64,000 nt of DNA from Polynucleobacter sp. MWH-UH2A (GTDB lineage Bacteria; Pseudomonadota; Gammaproteobacteria; Burkholderiales; Burkholderiaceae): assembly GCF_018687195.1 (NCBI RefSeq), contig NZ_CP061321.1, positions 806,001-870,000 of the forward strand. The letters run 5' to 3'. Below, in pieces: positions 45,450 through 55,515 of the stretch (position 1 is the stretch's first letter; each line of letters opens with the position of its first letter). Below the pieces are notes generated by a model. It searched no databases. It worked only from the letters and a program-made list of their open reading frames with translations, and was not told the origin of the DNA. A program made the position numbers and the translations under genes.

Positions 45450-47252
45450 ATGAATCACCCAAAGCCTTCCAAAGAAGTCAACGCGGTTGCAGTTGCAACT
45501 GCAGATGATTTACGGGAGACCATTCGTCGCAAAAGTAAATTAAAAGGCCGTCAAGCAGATGACGCGTCGATTGCAGAGGTACGACAGTTAATTGGTAATG
45601 CACCTCATCGTCGTGATTTGCTCATTGAAAATTTACATAAGCTGAATGATGAGTACCGTGCATTACATGATCGTCATTTAGTGGCTTTGGCAAAAGAAAT
45701 GAATTTGCCGATGCCTGAAGTGTATGAAGTTGCAACCTTCTATCATCACTTTGAAGTAGTGCGTGGTAATGATCCGGTTGCCGATATCACTGTGCGTGTG
45801 TGTGATGGCGTTGCTTGCGAATTAGCGGGCGCACAAAATTTATTAGCCAAGTTGCCTGCGATCTTGGGTAATCCTAATGTGAATGTGGTTGCAGCCCCAT
45901 GCGTAGGGCGTTGTGAGCAAGCCCCAGTGGCAGTAGTACATCAATACCCTGTGATTTTTGCTAACACCGACAAAGTAAAAGCCGCAGTTAACAACAAACT
46001 GACGACTCAGCCTTTGGCAAATGACGATGCGGTCTTTGAGCCAGCAGAATTGGCTCAAAAGGGTGTTTCACCTCAGGGTGAGAATCAAGCAGTGTCTCCA
46101 GACTATGTTGGTTATGAGTCTTATCGCGCTAAGGGTGGTTATGCCTTGGCTAAAGAGATTGTGGATGGCAAACGTGATGCAGAAAGCATCATCAAGGCGA
46201 TGGAAAATTCGGGTCTGCGCGGTTTGGGTGGTGCAGGCTTCCCAGCAGGACGCAAATGGCGCATCGTAAAAGATCAAGCGGCGCCTAAGCTCATGGCGGT
46301 CAATATTGACGAAGGTGAGCCAGGCACATTCAAAGACCGTACCTATCTTGAGCGTGACCCCCATCGCTTCTTAGAAGGTTTATTAATCGCTGCCAATGTC
46401 GTGGGCATTGATGCTTGCTACATCTATTTGCGCGATGAATATCACGGTTGCCGTGAGCTACTCGAAAAAGAATTAGCTAAGCTCAAAGCCAATCCTCCAT
46501 TTGCAATTCCGAATATTGAATTGCGTCGTGGTGCTGGTGCCTATATTTGCGGTGAAGAATCCGCGATGATTGAAAGTATTGAAGGTAAGCGTGGTGAACC
46601 ACGTATGCGCCCACCTTATATTGCACAAGTCGGTTTATTTGGTAGGCCAACCTTGGAGCATAACTTTGAGACCTTGTATTGGGTACGCGATATTGTGCAG
46701 CGTGGTCCAGAGTGGTTTAGCTCCTATGGTCGTCATGACCGTAAAGGTTTGCGTAGCTATAGCGTCAGTGGGCGTGTGAAAAACCCCGGTGTGAAACTAG
46801 CGCCAGCAGGCATTACGATTCAAGAACTCATTGATGAGTACTGCGGTGGTATGCAAGACGGTCATCAGTTCTATGGTTATTTGCCCGGTGGCGCATCTGG
46901 CGGCATCTTGCCAGCAACCATGAATAACATTCCATTGGACTTTGATACTTTGCAACCTTATGGTTGCTTCATTGGTTCTGCAGCCGTAATGGTATTTAGC
47001 AATCAAGATAAAGCGCGCGATATGGCGCTAAATGTCATGCACTTCTTTGAGCATGAGAGCTGTGGTCAATGTACACCATGCCGAGTAGGTACAGGTAAAG
47101 CTGCAAAACTCATGCAAGCCAAATCTTGGGATCAAGACACGCTTGAAGATCTGGCTACTGTGATGGTTGATGCTTCGATCTGTGGTCTAGGTCAAGCAGC
47201 GCCAAACCCCATTCGTTGTATTCATAAATATTTCCCACAAGAAATCGTATAA
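45450..47252 (+). CDS. NAD-dependent formate dehydrogenase, fused NuoE/NuoF-like flavoprotein subunit
   Basis: 600 residues. Residues about 40-190 are a NuoE/FdsG-like thioredoxin-fold domain with [2Fe-2S] ligands Cys118, Cys123, Cys151 and Cys155. Residues about 210-600 are NuoF/FdsB-like, with an FMN and NADH region (GRGLGGAGFPAGRKW) and [4Fe-4S] ligands in ESCGQCTPCR and SICGLGQ. It passes electrons from formate to NAD. In many bacteria FdsG and FdsB are separate genes, and here they are one protein. The catalytic subunit gene follows by 29 bases. Confidence 0.9.
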   Translation: MNHPKPSKEVNAVAVATADDLRETIRRKSKLKGRQADDASIAEVRQLIGNAPHRRDLLIENLHKLNDEYRALHDRHLVALAKEMNLPMPEVYEVATFYHHFEVVRGNDPVADITVRVCDGVACELAGAQNLLAKLPAILGNPNVNVVAAPCVGRCEQAPVAVVHQYPVIFANTDKVKAAVNNKLTTQPLANDDAVFEPAELAQKGVSPQGENQAVSPDYVGYESYRAKGGYALAKEIVDGKRDAESIIKAMENSGLRGLGGAGFPAGRKWRIVKDQAAPKLMAVNIDEGEPGTFKDRTYLERDPHRFLEGLLIAANVVGIDACYIYLRDEYHGCRELLEKELAKLKANPPFAIPNIELRRGAGAYICGEESAMIESIEGKRGEPRMRPPYIAQVGLFGRPTLEHNFETLYWVRDIVQRGPEWFSSYGRHDRKGLRSYSVSGRVKNPGVKLAPAGITIQELIDEYCGGMQDGHQFYGYLPGGASGGILPATMNNIPLDFDTLQPYGCFIGSAAVMVFSNQDKARDMALNVMHFFEHESCGQCTPCRVGTGKAAKLMQAKSWDQDTLEDLATVMVDASICGLGQAAPNPIRCIHKYFPQEIV

Positions 47253-47281
47253 GTAAAAGATCAGGGAAGAACGAGACTAAT

Positions 47282-50176
47282 ATGAACGCACCAACCAATC
47301 CAAAAGAACTCGATTTGCAAACTGTTGAATTCAAGTTAGATGGCAAGACGATTGTTTCCTATGAAGGTGAAACGATTCTCAAGGCCGCAAAACGCCATGG
47401 TATTGATATTCCACATTTGTGCTTTAAAGATGGCTATCGCCCAGATGGCAACTGCCGCGCCTGCGTAGTAGAAATTAATGGTGAGCGCACTTTGGCTCCT
47501 AGCTGCTGCAGAAGCGCTACACCTGGCATGGAAGTAAAGGCTAATAGTGAGCGCGCCTTAAAGGGTCAAAAGCTTGTTCTGGAGATGCTGCTATCTGATA
47601 TGCCTGATGAAGGCTTTAAGTGGGTAGGTGACTCTAAAGAAGAAGAGCAAAAACATCAACATGGTGAGCTCAGCACTTGGGCTGCGCGTATGGATGTGAG
47701 TGTGCGTCCTGAACTCAAAGCGCTACGCCGTGAAAAAGTATCAAGCGATCTTTCTCATCCGGCGATGGCGGTGAACCTCGATGCCTGTATTCAATGTAAT
47801 CGTTGTGTACGTGCTTGTCGTGAAGAGCAGGTTAATGATGTGATTGGCTACGCTATGCGTGGTGCGCATAGCGAAATCGTATTTGACCTGAATGATCCAA
47901 TGGGTGAGAGCACTTGCGTTGCTTGCGGTGAATGTGTGCAGGCTTGCCCAACTGGTGCATTAATGCCAAAAGGTTTGATCGGTTCACAAACAGTGGATCG
48001 TAAGGTTGATTCTGTATGCCCATTCTGTGGCGTCGGTTGTCAGATTACCTATAACGTCAAAAATGACAAGATTGTTAGTGTTGAGGGTCGTGATGGCCCA
48101 GCTAACCATAATCGTCTGTGCGTTAAAGGGCGTTTTGGTATGGATTACATCCATAACCCACAGCGTTTAACTAAGCCCTTGATTCGTAAATCAGGCGTTC
48201 CAAAAGATGAATCGATCTTAGAAGGTAAACAAGATTGGTCTGATATTTTTCGTGAAGCGACATGGGAAGAGGCGCTGGATTTTGCTGGCGGCAAACTCAA
48301 AGAGCTCAAAGATAAACATGGACTCAAAGTTCTTGCTGGCTTTGGTTCTGCTAAAGGTAGTAACGAAGAGGCTTACTTGTTTCAAAAATTGGTTCGTACT
48401 GGCTTTGGTAGCAATAACGTCGACCACTGTACTCGCCTCTGTCATGCTTCCTCTGTAGCTGCACTATTAGAAGGTGTGGGCTCTGGCGCTGTAAGTAACC
48501 AGGTTAATGATGTTGAGCACTCTAGCTTGATCATGTTGATTGGATCAAACCCAACTGCTAACCATCCCGTAGCAGCAACTTGGTTTAAGAATGCCGCTAA
48601 GCGAGGTGCAAAACTCGTATTGTGTGATCCACGCAAGACTGAAATTAGTAAGCATGCCTGGCGCACCATGCAGTTCAAGCCCGATACTGACGTGGCCATG
48701 CTCAATGCCATGATCTACACGATTATTGAAGAAGGCTTGGCAGATAAAGATTTCATCGCCAATCGCGCGAATAACTTTGAAGCCCTAAAAGAAAACATCA
48801 AAGGCTATAGCCCTGAAGTGATGGCGCCAATCTGCGGTATTCCAGCAGAAACCTTGCGTGAAGTCGCTAGAGAATTTGCTACTACGAAATCAGCCATGAT
48901 TTTGTGGGGCATGGGTGTGAGTCAGCACGTTCACGGCACTGACAATGCACGTTGCTTAATTGCTTTAGTCAGTATCACTGGTCAAATTGGCAAACCTGGT
49001 TCAGGATTGCATCCATTGCGCGGTCAAAATAATGTGCAGGGTGCCAGTGATGCTGGATTGATTCCGATGATGTTCCCGAACTATCAGCGCGTGGATAACC
49101 CAGAAGCGCATGCTTGGTTTGAGAAGTTCTGGAATACACCGCTGGATAAGAAGCCAGGCTATACCGTCGTTGAAATCATGCACAAGATTACTGCGCCTGA
49201 TAGCGACCCCGATAAGATTCGTGGCATGTACGTTGAGGGTGAAAACCCTGCAATGAGTGACCCAGACTTAAATCATGCGCGTCATGCGCTCGCATCACTT
49301 GAACATTTAGTGGTGCAAGATATTTTCATGACTGAAACTGCTTTATTGGCAGACGTCGTATTACCAGCAAGCGCTTGGCCTGAGAAGGTGGGCACTGCAA
49401 GTAATACCGACCGTATGGTGCAAATGGGTAGAAAAGCAGTCGAGCCTCCTGGTGATGCTAAGGCTGACCTGTGGATCATTCAAGAAATTGCGAAGCGCAT
49501 GGGTCTGAATTGGAATTACCAAGGCCCTGATGCTGGTGTTGCCGAAGTGTATGACGAAATGCGTCAAGCGATGCACGCTGCTATCAACGGCATTACCTGG
49601 GATCGATTGGTAAAAGAATCGAGCGTCACTTATCCATGTCTATCTTTGGAAGATCCAGGTCGACCAATTGTCTTTGATGATGCCTTTGCAACACCAGATG
49701 GCAAAGTCAAACTCGTGCCAGCAGACATCATTCCTGCAAACGAGCGTCCTGATAGCGACTATCCATTTGTACTCATTACAGGTCGTCAGTTAGAGCATTG
49801 GCATACTGGCAGTATGACGCGTCGTGCAACGGTATTGGATGCGATCGAACCTATGGCGACCGTGTCGATGAATGGTGAAGATATGACTCAGCTAGGCGTA
49901 TCTGCTGGTGATGTGATTACTGTCCAGTCACGTCGTGGTGAGGTTGGTATTCATGTACGAAGAGATGATGGCACACCAAGAGGGGCTATCTTCATTCCAT
50001 TTGCTTACTATGAGGCAGCAGCTAACCTCATTACCAACCCAGCCTTAGATCCGTTTGGCAAGATTCCGGAGTTTAAGTACTGCGCGGTGAAGTTAAGCAA
50101 GGGTGGTGAGCCTTCTAAGGTGGTGGGTTATGGCACCAATGCCCCTAACGGTCCAAAGTTGATGGTGAACGTTTAA
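47282..50176 (+). CDS. fdsA: Formate dehydrogenase catalytic (molybdenum) subunit, FdsA-type
   Basis: 964 residues. A plant-type [2Fe-2S] domain (about 15-95) and ferredoxin-like clusters (CIQCNRCVRACREEQ and CVACGECVQACPTG) precede the molybdopterin oxidoreductase body. That body has its own [4Fe-4S] motif CPFCGVGC and the active-site cysteine Cys387 in TRLCHAS, so this is a cysteine form and not a selenocysteine form. The MopB_CT domain closes it. It oxidises formate to CO2 in the cytoplasm. No fdsC/fdhD or fdsD maturation gene follows, since a terminator lies next. Confidence 0.94.
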   Translation: MNAPTNPKELDLQTVEFKLDGKTIVSYEGETILKAAKRHGIDIPHLCFKDGYRPDGNCRACVVEINGERTLAPSCCRSATPGMEVKANSERALKGQKLVLEMLLSDMPDEGFKWVGDSKEEEQKHQHGELSTWAARMDVSVRPELKALRREKVSSDLSHPAMAVNLDACIQCNRCVRACREEQVNDVIGYAMRGAHSEIVFDLNDPMGESTCVACGECVQACPTGALMPKGLIGSQTVDRKVDSVCPFCGVGCQITYNVKNDKIVSVEGRDGPANHNRLCVKGRFGMDYIHNPQRLTKPLIRKSGVPKDESILEGKQDWSDIFREATWEEALDFAGGKLKELKDKHGLKVLAGFGSAKGSNEEAYLFQKLVRTGFGSNNVDHCTRLCHASSVAALLEGVGSGAVSNQVNDVEHSSLIMLIGSNPTANHPVAATWFKNAAKRGAKLVLCDPRKTEISKHAWRTMQFKPDTDVAMLNAMIYTIIEEGLADKDFIANRANNFEALKENIKGYSPEVMAPICGIPAETLREVAREFATTKSAMILWGMGVSQHVHGTDNARCLIALVSITGQIGKPGSGLHPLRGQNNVQGASDAGLIPMMFPNYQRVDNPEAHAWFEKFWNTPLDKKPGYTVVEIMHKITAPDSDPDKIRGMYVEGENPAMSDPDLNHARHALASLEHLVVQDIFMTETALLADVVLPASAWPEKVGTASNTDRMVQMGRKAVEPPGDAKADLWIIQEIAKRMGLNWNYQGPDAGVAEVYDEMRQAMHAAINGITWDRLVKESSVTYPCLSLEDPGRPIVFDDAFATPDGKVKLVPADIIPANERPDSDYPFVLITGRQLEHWHTGSMTRRATVLDAIEPMATVSMNGEDMTQLGVSAGDVITVQSRRGEVGIHVRRDDGTPRGAIFIPFAYYEAAANLITNPALDPFGKIPEFKYCAVKLSKGGEPSKVVGYGTNAPNGPKLMVNV

Positions 50177-50206
50177 GAATTAAGGTGTGTCGGTAATAAG
50201 ACCAGT

Positions 50207-50231
50207 AAAAGGGCTCCTTTGGAGCCTTTTT
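50207..50231 (+). terminator. Intrinsic terminator after fdsA
   Basis: GGCTCC (50212-50217) pairs with GGAGCC (50221-50226) around TTT, extended by AAAAG on the left and TTTTT on the right (50227-50231). Confidence 0.88.
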
Positions 50232-50276
50232 ACTTGGTAAAACCAAAATAGATTTGCCCCTTAAAATAACCCTCTT

Positions 50277-51932
50277 ATGGCCAGTTTCAAACCATCTTCC
50301 TCGCAAACTCAAAATGAGTTGCCTGTTCTCATTATTGGGGCAGGGCTTGCAGGCTTAACAGTTGCTCTGCATATGGCAGAGAGCCAGCCCGTCATTTTGA
50401 TGGCTAAGCGTGGATTGAATGAAGCAGCAACTGCATGGGCGCAAGGCGGCATCGTTGGCGTAGTTGATAAAGAGCATGACAGTATTGATGCTCATGTGGC
50501 CGACACTTTAAATGCAGGTGCAGGCTTAGTGGTGGAATCTACTGCACGCTACATTGCTGAAGAAAGTGCCGAGGCAATTAAATGGTTGGTGGAGCAGGGT
50601 GTTCCCTTTACAGAAGATAAATCTGGTCCGATGGGTTTGCATCTGACACGTGAAGGTGGACATAGTCATCGCCGCATTGCGCACGCTGCTGATGCCACAG
50701 GCAAAGCGATTCATGAAGTGTTGCTCGATAAGGCAAAAGCACATAAAAATATTCAGATTCTGGAGCATTGGATTGCTTTAGATCTTATTACCAATCGACA
50801 CCTCGATGCCAAGACACAGCGCACTAAACCCAATCGTTGTTATGGTGTTTACGCTCTAGACATTCAAAATAATCGGGTAGAAACGATTGCTGCAAAGTCG
50901 GTCGTGCTAGCTACCGGCGGTGTGGGTAAGGTCTATCGCTATACCAGCAACCCTGATACCGCAACAGGTGATGGTATCGCTATGGCTTGGCGTGCTGGCT
51001 GCCGTGTTGGTAATATGGAATTTATTCAGTTTCATCCAACTTGCTTGTATCACCCTAGTGACAGAACATTCTTGATTACTGAGGCTATGCGTGGTGAAGG
51101 TGGCTTATTAAAGCTGCCAAACGGTACGCGTTTTATGCCCGAGCATGATGAGCGTAATGAATTAGCGCCTCGCGATATCGTCGCACGCGCTATCGACTTT
51201 GAAATGAAAAAGCACGGCTTAGATTACGTGCACCTAGATGCCACACATTTAGGCGAAGCATTTATTAAAGAGCATTTTCCAATGATCTATGCCCGTTGCT
51301 TAAGCTTGGGACTGGATATCACTAAAGAACCTATTCCAGTAGTTCCTGCGGCGCACTATACCTGTGGTGGTGTCGTCACGGACCTCAAGGGCCGTACAGA
51401 CTTACCAGGTCTTTATGCCGTAGGTGAGGCTACTTATACTGGTTTGCATGGCGCCAATCGTTTAGCTAGTAACTCATTATTAGAGTGTGTTGTGATTGGT
51501 AAGGCGACAGCCGATGATATTTCTGCAATCAATACTCCAGAAGTGCCAAATCTTCCCCTTTGGGATGAGAGCCAAGTTGAGGATGCTGATGAGCAGGTGG
51601 TTATTGCGCACAACTGGGATGAATTGCGCTCACTCATGTGGAACTATGTCGGCATCGTGCGAACCAATCGCCGATTAGAGCGTGCGCTACATCGCATTAA
51701 GTTGCTGCGTTACGAAGTGCAGGAGTATTACGCGAACTTTAAAGTCACGCGCGACCTGATTGAATTGCGTAATTTGCTCGAATGTGCTGAACTCATCGTG
51801 CGTTCAGCTCTGATGCGTAGAGAAAGTAGGGGATTGCACTACAGTCGTGATTACCCTGGAACCTGGGCAGTGTCCTACCCAACCATTCTGACGCCGCAAG
51901 TGGATGGCGCCGAGAGCGCTCCAGAAGCTTAA
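50277..51932 (+). CDS. nadB: L-aspartate oxidase
   Basis: 551 residues. NadB oxidises aspartate to iminoaspartate, the first step of de novo NAD synthesis. The FAD-binding [15 protein letters not shown] lies at the N-terminus. Also seen are [23 protein letters not shown] [28 protein letters not shown], and [22 protein letters not shown]. The C-terminal helical domain is complete. nadA and nadC lie about 1.5 kb on, on the opposite strand. Confidence 0.95.
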   Translation: MASFKPSSSQTQNELPVLIIGAGLAGLTVALHMAESQPVILMAKRGLNEAATAWAQGGIVGVVDKEHDSIDAHVADTLNAGAGLVVESTARYIAEESAEAIKWLVEQGVPFTEDKSGPMGLHLTREGGHSHRRIAHAADATGKAIHEVLLDKAKAHKNIQILEHWIALDLITNRHLDAKTQRTKPNRCYGVYALDIQNNRVETIAAKSVVLATGGVGKVYRYTSNPDTATGDGIAMAWRAGCRVGNMEFIQFHPTCLYHPSDRTFLITEAMRGEGGLLKLPNGTRFMPEHDERNELAPRDIVARAIDFEMKKHGLDYVHLDATHLGEAFIKEHFPMIYARCLSLGLDITKEPIPVVPAAHYTCGGVVTDLKGRTDLPGLYAVGEATYTGLHGANRLASNSLLECVVIGKATADDISAINTPEVPNLPLWDESQVEDADEQVVIAHNWDELRSLMWNYVGIVRTNRRLERALHRIKLLRYEVQEYYANFKVTRDLIELRNLLECAELIVRSALMRRESRGLHYSRDYPGTWAVSYPTILTPQVDGAESAPEA

Positions 51933-52016
51933 GCTCTAAAAGCTTCAGAATTACCGAGACTAATCCGAGTCCAACTCGTTTAATGCTAAGCTAAAGCATC
52001 TATTTCAGGAGTGCCT

Positions 52017-53396
52017 ATGGCCAGCTTTAAAGAGGATGTTTCTGAGCATATTGGCGCCGTATATCAAACGGTGATCGATGAGGCAAAAAGCTGGTTTAGC
52101 CTCTTAAAAGAAATCTGGCCACTACTGTTTCTCCTATTGCTCGGTCTGAGTATTCTGCTGTGGTTTGCTAAACCCGCCCCTCCTAATAAGGTGCTGATGG
52201 CAACGGGAGTCGGCGGATCTTACAAAGCCCTTGGTGAGCAATATCAAACCTACTTTAAAAGTAAAGGCATTCACCTAGAGCTGGTTGAAACATATGGCTC
52301 TCAAGAAAATTTGCAGCGCCTGATTGATCGTAAGGATCCAATTCAAGCAGCGTTTGTGCAGGGAGGTCTCATTGGCGCCGATAATCTATCGGGCGTAGAG
52401 TCTTTGGGTAGCGTAGATTTTGAACCAGTCTGGGTTTTCTATCGCCACAAACTATACGATGAGACTAAGCATATCTTGGACCGTGATATTGCCAAACTCA
52501 AAATCAATATTGGCCCAGTCGGTAGCGGCACGCACACTCAAGCTTTAAACATTCTCAAGCTTAATGATATATCAGCAAACTCCCCAAACTTACTTTCATT
52601 GCCAAATGCGGATGGTGTTGATGCATTGCTGCGCGGGGAGATTGATGCTCTCATCTTGGTCGATGGTTTTGAATCTAAGAATGTTCAAAAGCTCATTAAA
52701 AACCCGGAAATTCATTTGGCAAACTTTGGTAGAGCGAATGCTTATACCCGTTTAATGCCATATTTTGAGGAGCTGACTGTTCCTATGGGCGGCTTTGATT
52801 TGGGAAAAAATATTCCTGATCATCCGATACAACTGATCTCGACAACCACGAATTTATTGATCGATGACAGGCTTCATCCGGCGATCCAGGCGCTCTTCTT
52901 AGAAGCGGCTAAAGAGATCAATGGCAAAAAATCCTACTTTGCTAAGTCAGGTCAATTTCCAAGTTACCTCAATACCGAAGCGCCCTTAAGTGGTGAGGCC
53001 AAGTATTACTACGAGAAGGGCATGCCAGCCCTGATGAAATATCTGCCTTTTTGGCTTGCCGAATTTATTGAGCGGATGTTTGTGTTGCTCTTGCCATTTG
53101 CGGCTTTTGCCTACCCAATTATTAAATCGATTCCGACATACCGAACGAATTTAGCTAAAAAACAGATTAACTCGGTATACAAAGAGCTCGATAAGTTTGA
53201 AAAAGACACGTTGGAATCTTTTGATCCCAATCGGCTAGAGCAATATATTGAGGTACTCAATGCAATGGAGCTGAGAGTTCTTAATTCGAAAGCATCCAAG
53301 CTTGCTACAGCCGATTGCTATAGTCTGCGAAACAATATTGAATTTATTCGTAATGCTCTAGAAAAGCAGATGCTCTATAAAGACAAAGAGGCTTAA
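52017..53396 (+). CDS. Membrane-anchored TAXI-family (TRAP-type) solute-binding protein
   Basis: 459 residues from the ATG at 52017, which follows AGGAG by five bases; a GTG at 52011 overlaps that site. An N-terminal membrane segment (about 35-55, WPLLFLLLLGLSILLWF) precedes the TAXI binding domain (about 63-335, VLMATGVGGSYKALGEQY). A second membrane segment (about 345-368) and a charged helical tail follow. Normal TAXI proteins are secreted and pair with a fused TRAP permease, none of which is seen here. It may act as a fixed sensor or receptor. It lies between nadB and nadC. Confidence 0.82.
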   Translation: MASFKEDVSEHIGAVYQTVIDEAKSWFSLLKEIWPLLFLLLLGLSILLWFAKPAPPNKVLMATGVGGSYKALGEQYQTYFKSKGIHLELVETYGSQENLQRLIDRKDPIQAAFVQGGLIGADNLSGVESLGSVDFEPVWVFYRHKLYDETKHILDRDIAKLKINIGPVGSGTHTQALNILKLNDISANSPNLLSLPNADGVDALLRGEIDALILVDGFESKNVQKLIKNPEIHLANFGRANAYTRLMPYFEELTVPMGGFDLGKNIPDHPIQLISTTTNLLIDDRLHPAIQALFLEAAKEINGKKSYFAKSGQFPSYLNTEAPLSGEAKYYYEKGMPALMKYLPFWLAEFIERMFVLLLPFAAFAYPIIKSIPTYRTNLAKKQINSVYKELDKFEKDTLESFDPNRLEQYIEVLNAMELRVLNSKASKLATADCYSLRNNIEFIRNALEKQMLYKDKEA

Positions 53397-53410
53397 AGAG
53401 TTAAAGAGAA

Positions 53411-54268
53411 TTAACCTAGGATGCGCATTGAGAAATCCACCGCAATCACATCTTTAGTGAGTTTGCCCAGAGAGATGCGATCTACCCCTGTAGAAGCAAT
53501 AGCGCGCATTTGATCCAAATTGATTCCACCGGAGGCTTCTAGCAATGCGCGGCCAGCAGTGATGGCTACTGCTTGCTTCATTTGATCGGTATTAAAGTTG
53601 TCAATCAAGATGCTTTTAGCCCCAGCAGCTAGTGCTTCTTCTAATTCGGCAAAATTCTCAACCTCAATCTGAATATCTACACCAGAGTTCAAGGCCTGTG
53701 CATTTTTAAGAGCCGCAGTCACGCTACCTGCTGCTGCAATATGATTTTCTTTAATCAGAATGCCATGCCATAGGGTAAGACGTTGATTTTGGCCACCACC
53801 AATTCGCACCGCATACTTTTGGGCTTGGCGTAATCCAGGAATAGTCTTGCGAGTATCAAGTACTGCACAACCCTTAGGGTTAGGACTCGCGCCAGCAATG
53901 GCATCGACGTGTTGGCGTGTAATGCTAGCTGTCCAAGATAGGGTCTGTAGAAAATTAATGCAGGTGCGCTCAGCGGAGAGCAGGGCTTGAGAGTCCGCCG
54001 ATATATCGCAGACCTTGGTATCGGCCTTCATCATGTCGCCTTCCATGTAATGCCACGTAACCTTGGCATTAGGATCTAATTTCTTAAGAGTGCCCTCAAA
54101 CCAATCTACTCCACACAGCACCGCATCTTGGCGAACAATCAATTGGGCTTGCACTGATTTATTGGGTACCAGCTTGGCAGTCCAATCACAGATGCCCATA
54201 TCTTCCAACAACGCATCATGAATATTGCGTTGGCGAGCTTGCTCTAAGGTTTCGTTGAAGTCGAACAT
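53411..54268 (-). CDS. nadC: Nicotinate-nucleotide pyrophosphorylase (carboxylating)
   Basis: 285 residues. NadC (quinolinate phosphoribosyltransferase) joins quinolinate and PRPP to give nicotinate mononucleotide and CO2. Motifs include LDTRKTIPGLRQAQKYAVRIGGGQNQR, LIKENHI, IEVENFAEL and LEASGGINL. It follows nadA by 80 AT-rich bases on the same strand. Confidence 0.96.
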   Translation of the reverse strand: MFDFNETLEQARQRNIHDALLEDMGICDWTAKLVPNKSVQAQLIVRQDAVLCGVDWFEGTLKKLDPNAKVTWHYMEGDMMKADTKVCDISADSQALLSAERTCINFLQTLSWTASITRQHVDAIAGASPNPKGCAVLDTRKTIPGLRQAQKYAVRIGGGQNQRLTLWHGILIKENHIAAAGSVTAALKNAQALNSGVDIQIEVENFAELEEALAAGAKSILIDNFNTDQMKQAVAITAGRALLEASGGINLDQMRAIASTGVDRISLGKLTKDVIAVDFSMRILG

Positions 54269-54348
54269 GAATAAATTAAAGAAATGGAGTAATTAAATAA
54301 GCAATGAACAAAAGCCAAAAGAAGTGAACTAAATCAACTAAATAAACC

Positions 54349-55476
54349 TTAAGCAGCGCCAATATTTTTAACAAAGCCGTGCTGCGCTTTTGCTAAGAGC
54401 TCAGGGTGACTTGTTGTGAAATCCAGCATCCGTTCAATACAACCTAAAGCTTGTGTACGAATGGTTTCATCAACAAAGATTTCACCAGAGGCGTTTTCTA
54501 AGCAATCCAAAATGCCCTGTAAGCCATTCATGGCCATCCAAGGGCAGTGCGCACAGCTTTTGCAGGTAGCACTGTTGCCAGCAGTTGGGGCCTCAATGAG
54601 TTTCTTATTGGGGGCAAGTTGGCGCATGCGATGCAAGATGCCTTTATCAGTTGCCACAATATATTCAGTGGCAGAGCCTTCAACAACGGCTTTGAGCATG
54701 GCAGAAGTAGAGCCTACGACATCGGCTAAATCAACCACAGCTTGTGGCGATTCAGGGTGAACCAAGATCTTGGCATTCGGGTGAGCGGCTTTGAGGATCT
54801 CTAATTCAGCAGCCTTGAATTCATCATGGACAATGCAAGCGCCATTCCAGAGCAACATATCAGCACCGGTTTGCTCTTGAATATATCTACCTAAGTGGCG
54901 ATCTGGTGCCCATAGAATCTTTTTACCATCCACTTTTAGTTGATGAACAATCGCAAGAGCACAGGAGCTCGTGACCATCCAATCGGCCTGAGCTTTTACT
55001 GCAGCCGAGGTATTGGCATAGACCACCACTACTCGATCAGGGTGAGCAGCGCGGAACTTGGCAAAGTCAGTAGCATCACAACCCAAATCAAGGGAGCAGG
55101 TGGCATCTAAGTCTGGCATGAAGATGCGTTTTTCTGGGCTCAGAATCTTGGCAGTCTCACCCATAAAGCGCACACCAGCTACAATTAAATTCTTAGCGGA
55201 GTGATTTTTACCAAAGCGGGCCATCTCCAAAGAGTCAGCAACAAAACCACCAGTCTCTAGCGCTAAATCTTGAATGTCTCCATCAACATAGTAGTGCGCC
55301 ACTAAAGCAGCATCTTTCTCCACAAGCAATTGTTTAATGCGGGCAATAACAGCTGCTTTCTCAGGACCGGCGAGGTGGGGCGGCACTTTGGCCCAAGCTT
55401 GGGCAGTGCAGGTAACTCCAGCGGAGTCTTGCTGGGGGTAATCAAAAGCAATTGGGGTGCTTACAGTGGAATTCAT
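54349..55476 (-). CDS. nadA: Quinolinate synthase
   Basis: 375 residues. NadA condenses iminoaspartate and dihydroxyacetone phosphate into quinolinate on a [4Fe-4S] cluster. Conserved segments are [29 protein letters not shown] and the C-terminal [13 protein letters not shown], where one cysteine binds the cluster. Further cysteines lie at ATCSLDLGC and TSSCALAI. This is the long (type with C-terminal CxxCxxC) form common in proteobacteria. It probably forms an operon with nadC and follows the phosphomutase gene by 39 bases. Confidence 0.96.
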   Translation of the reverse strand: MNSTVSTPIAFDYPQQDSAGVTCTAQAWAKVPPHLAGPEKAAVIARIKQLLVEKDAALVAHYYVDGDIQDLALETGGFVADSLEMARFGKNHSAKNLIVAGVRFMGETAKILSPEKRIFMPDLDATCSLDLGCDATDFAKFRAAHPDRVVVVYANTSAAVKAQADWMVTSSCALAIVHQLKVDGKKILWAPDRHLGRYIQEQTGADMLLWNGACIVHDEFKAAELEILKAAHPNAKILVHPESPQAVVDLADVVGSTSAMLKAVVEGSATEYIVATDKGILHRMRQLAPNKKLIEAPTAGNSATCKSCAHCPWMAMNGLQGILDCLENASGEIFVDETIRTQALGCIERMLDFTTSHPELLAKAQHGFVKNIGAA

Positions 55477-55515
55477 ATGAAATCTTAATTCACTTCACAG
55501 GTTTTTGTGCGAGTA

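Noticed and set aside
48440..48442. Selenocysteine at the formate dehydrogenase active site
   Set aside because: The codon is TGT (Cys387), not an in-frame TGA.
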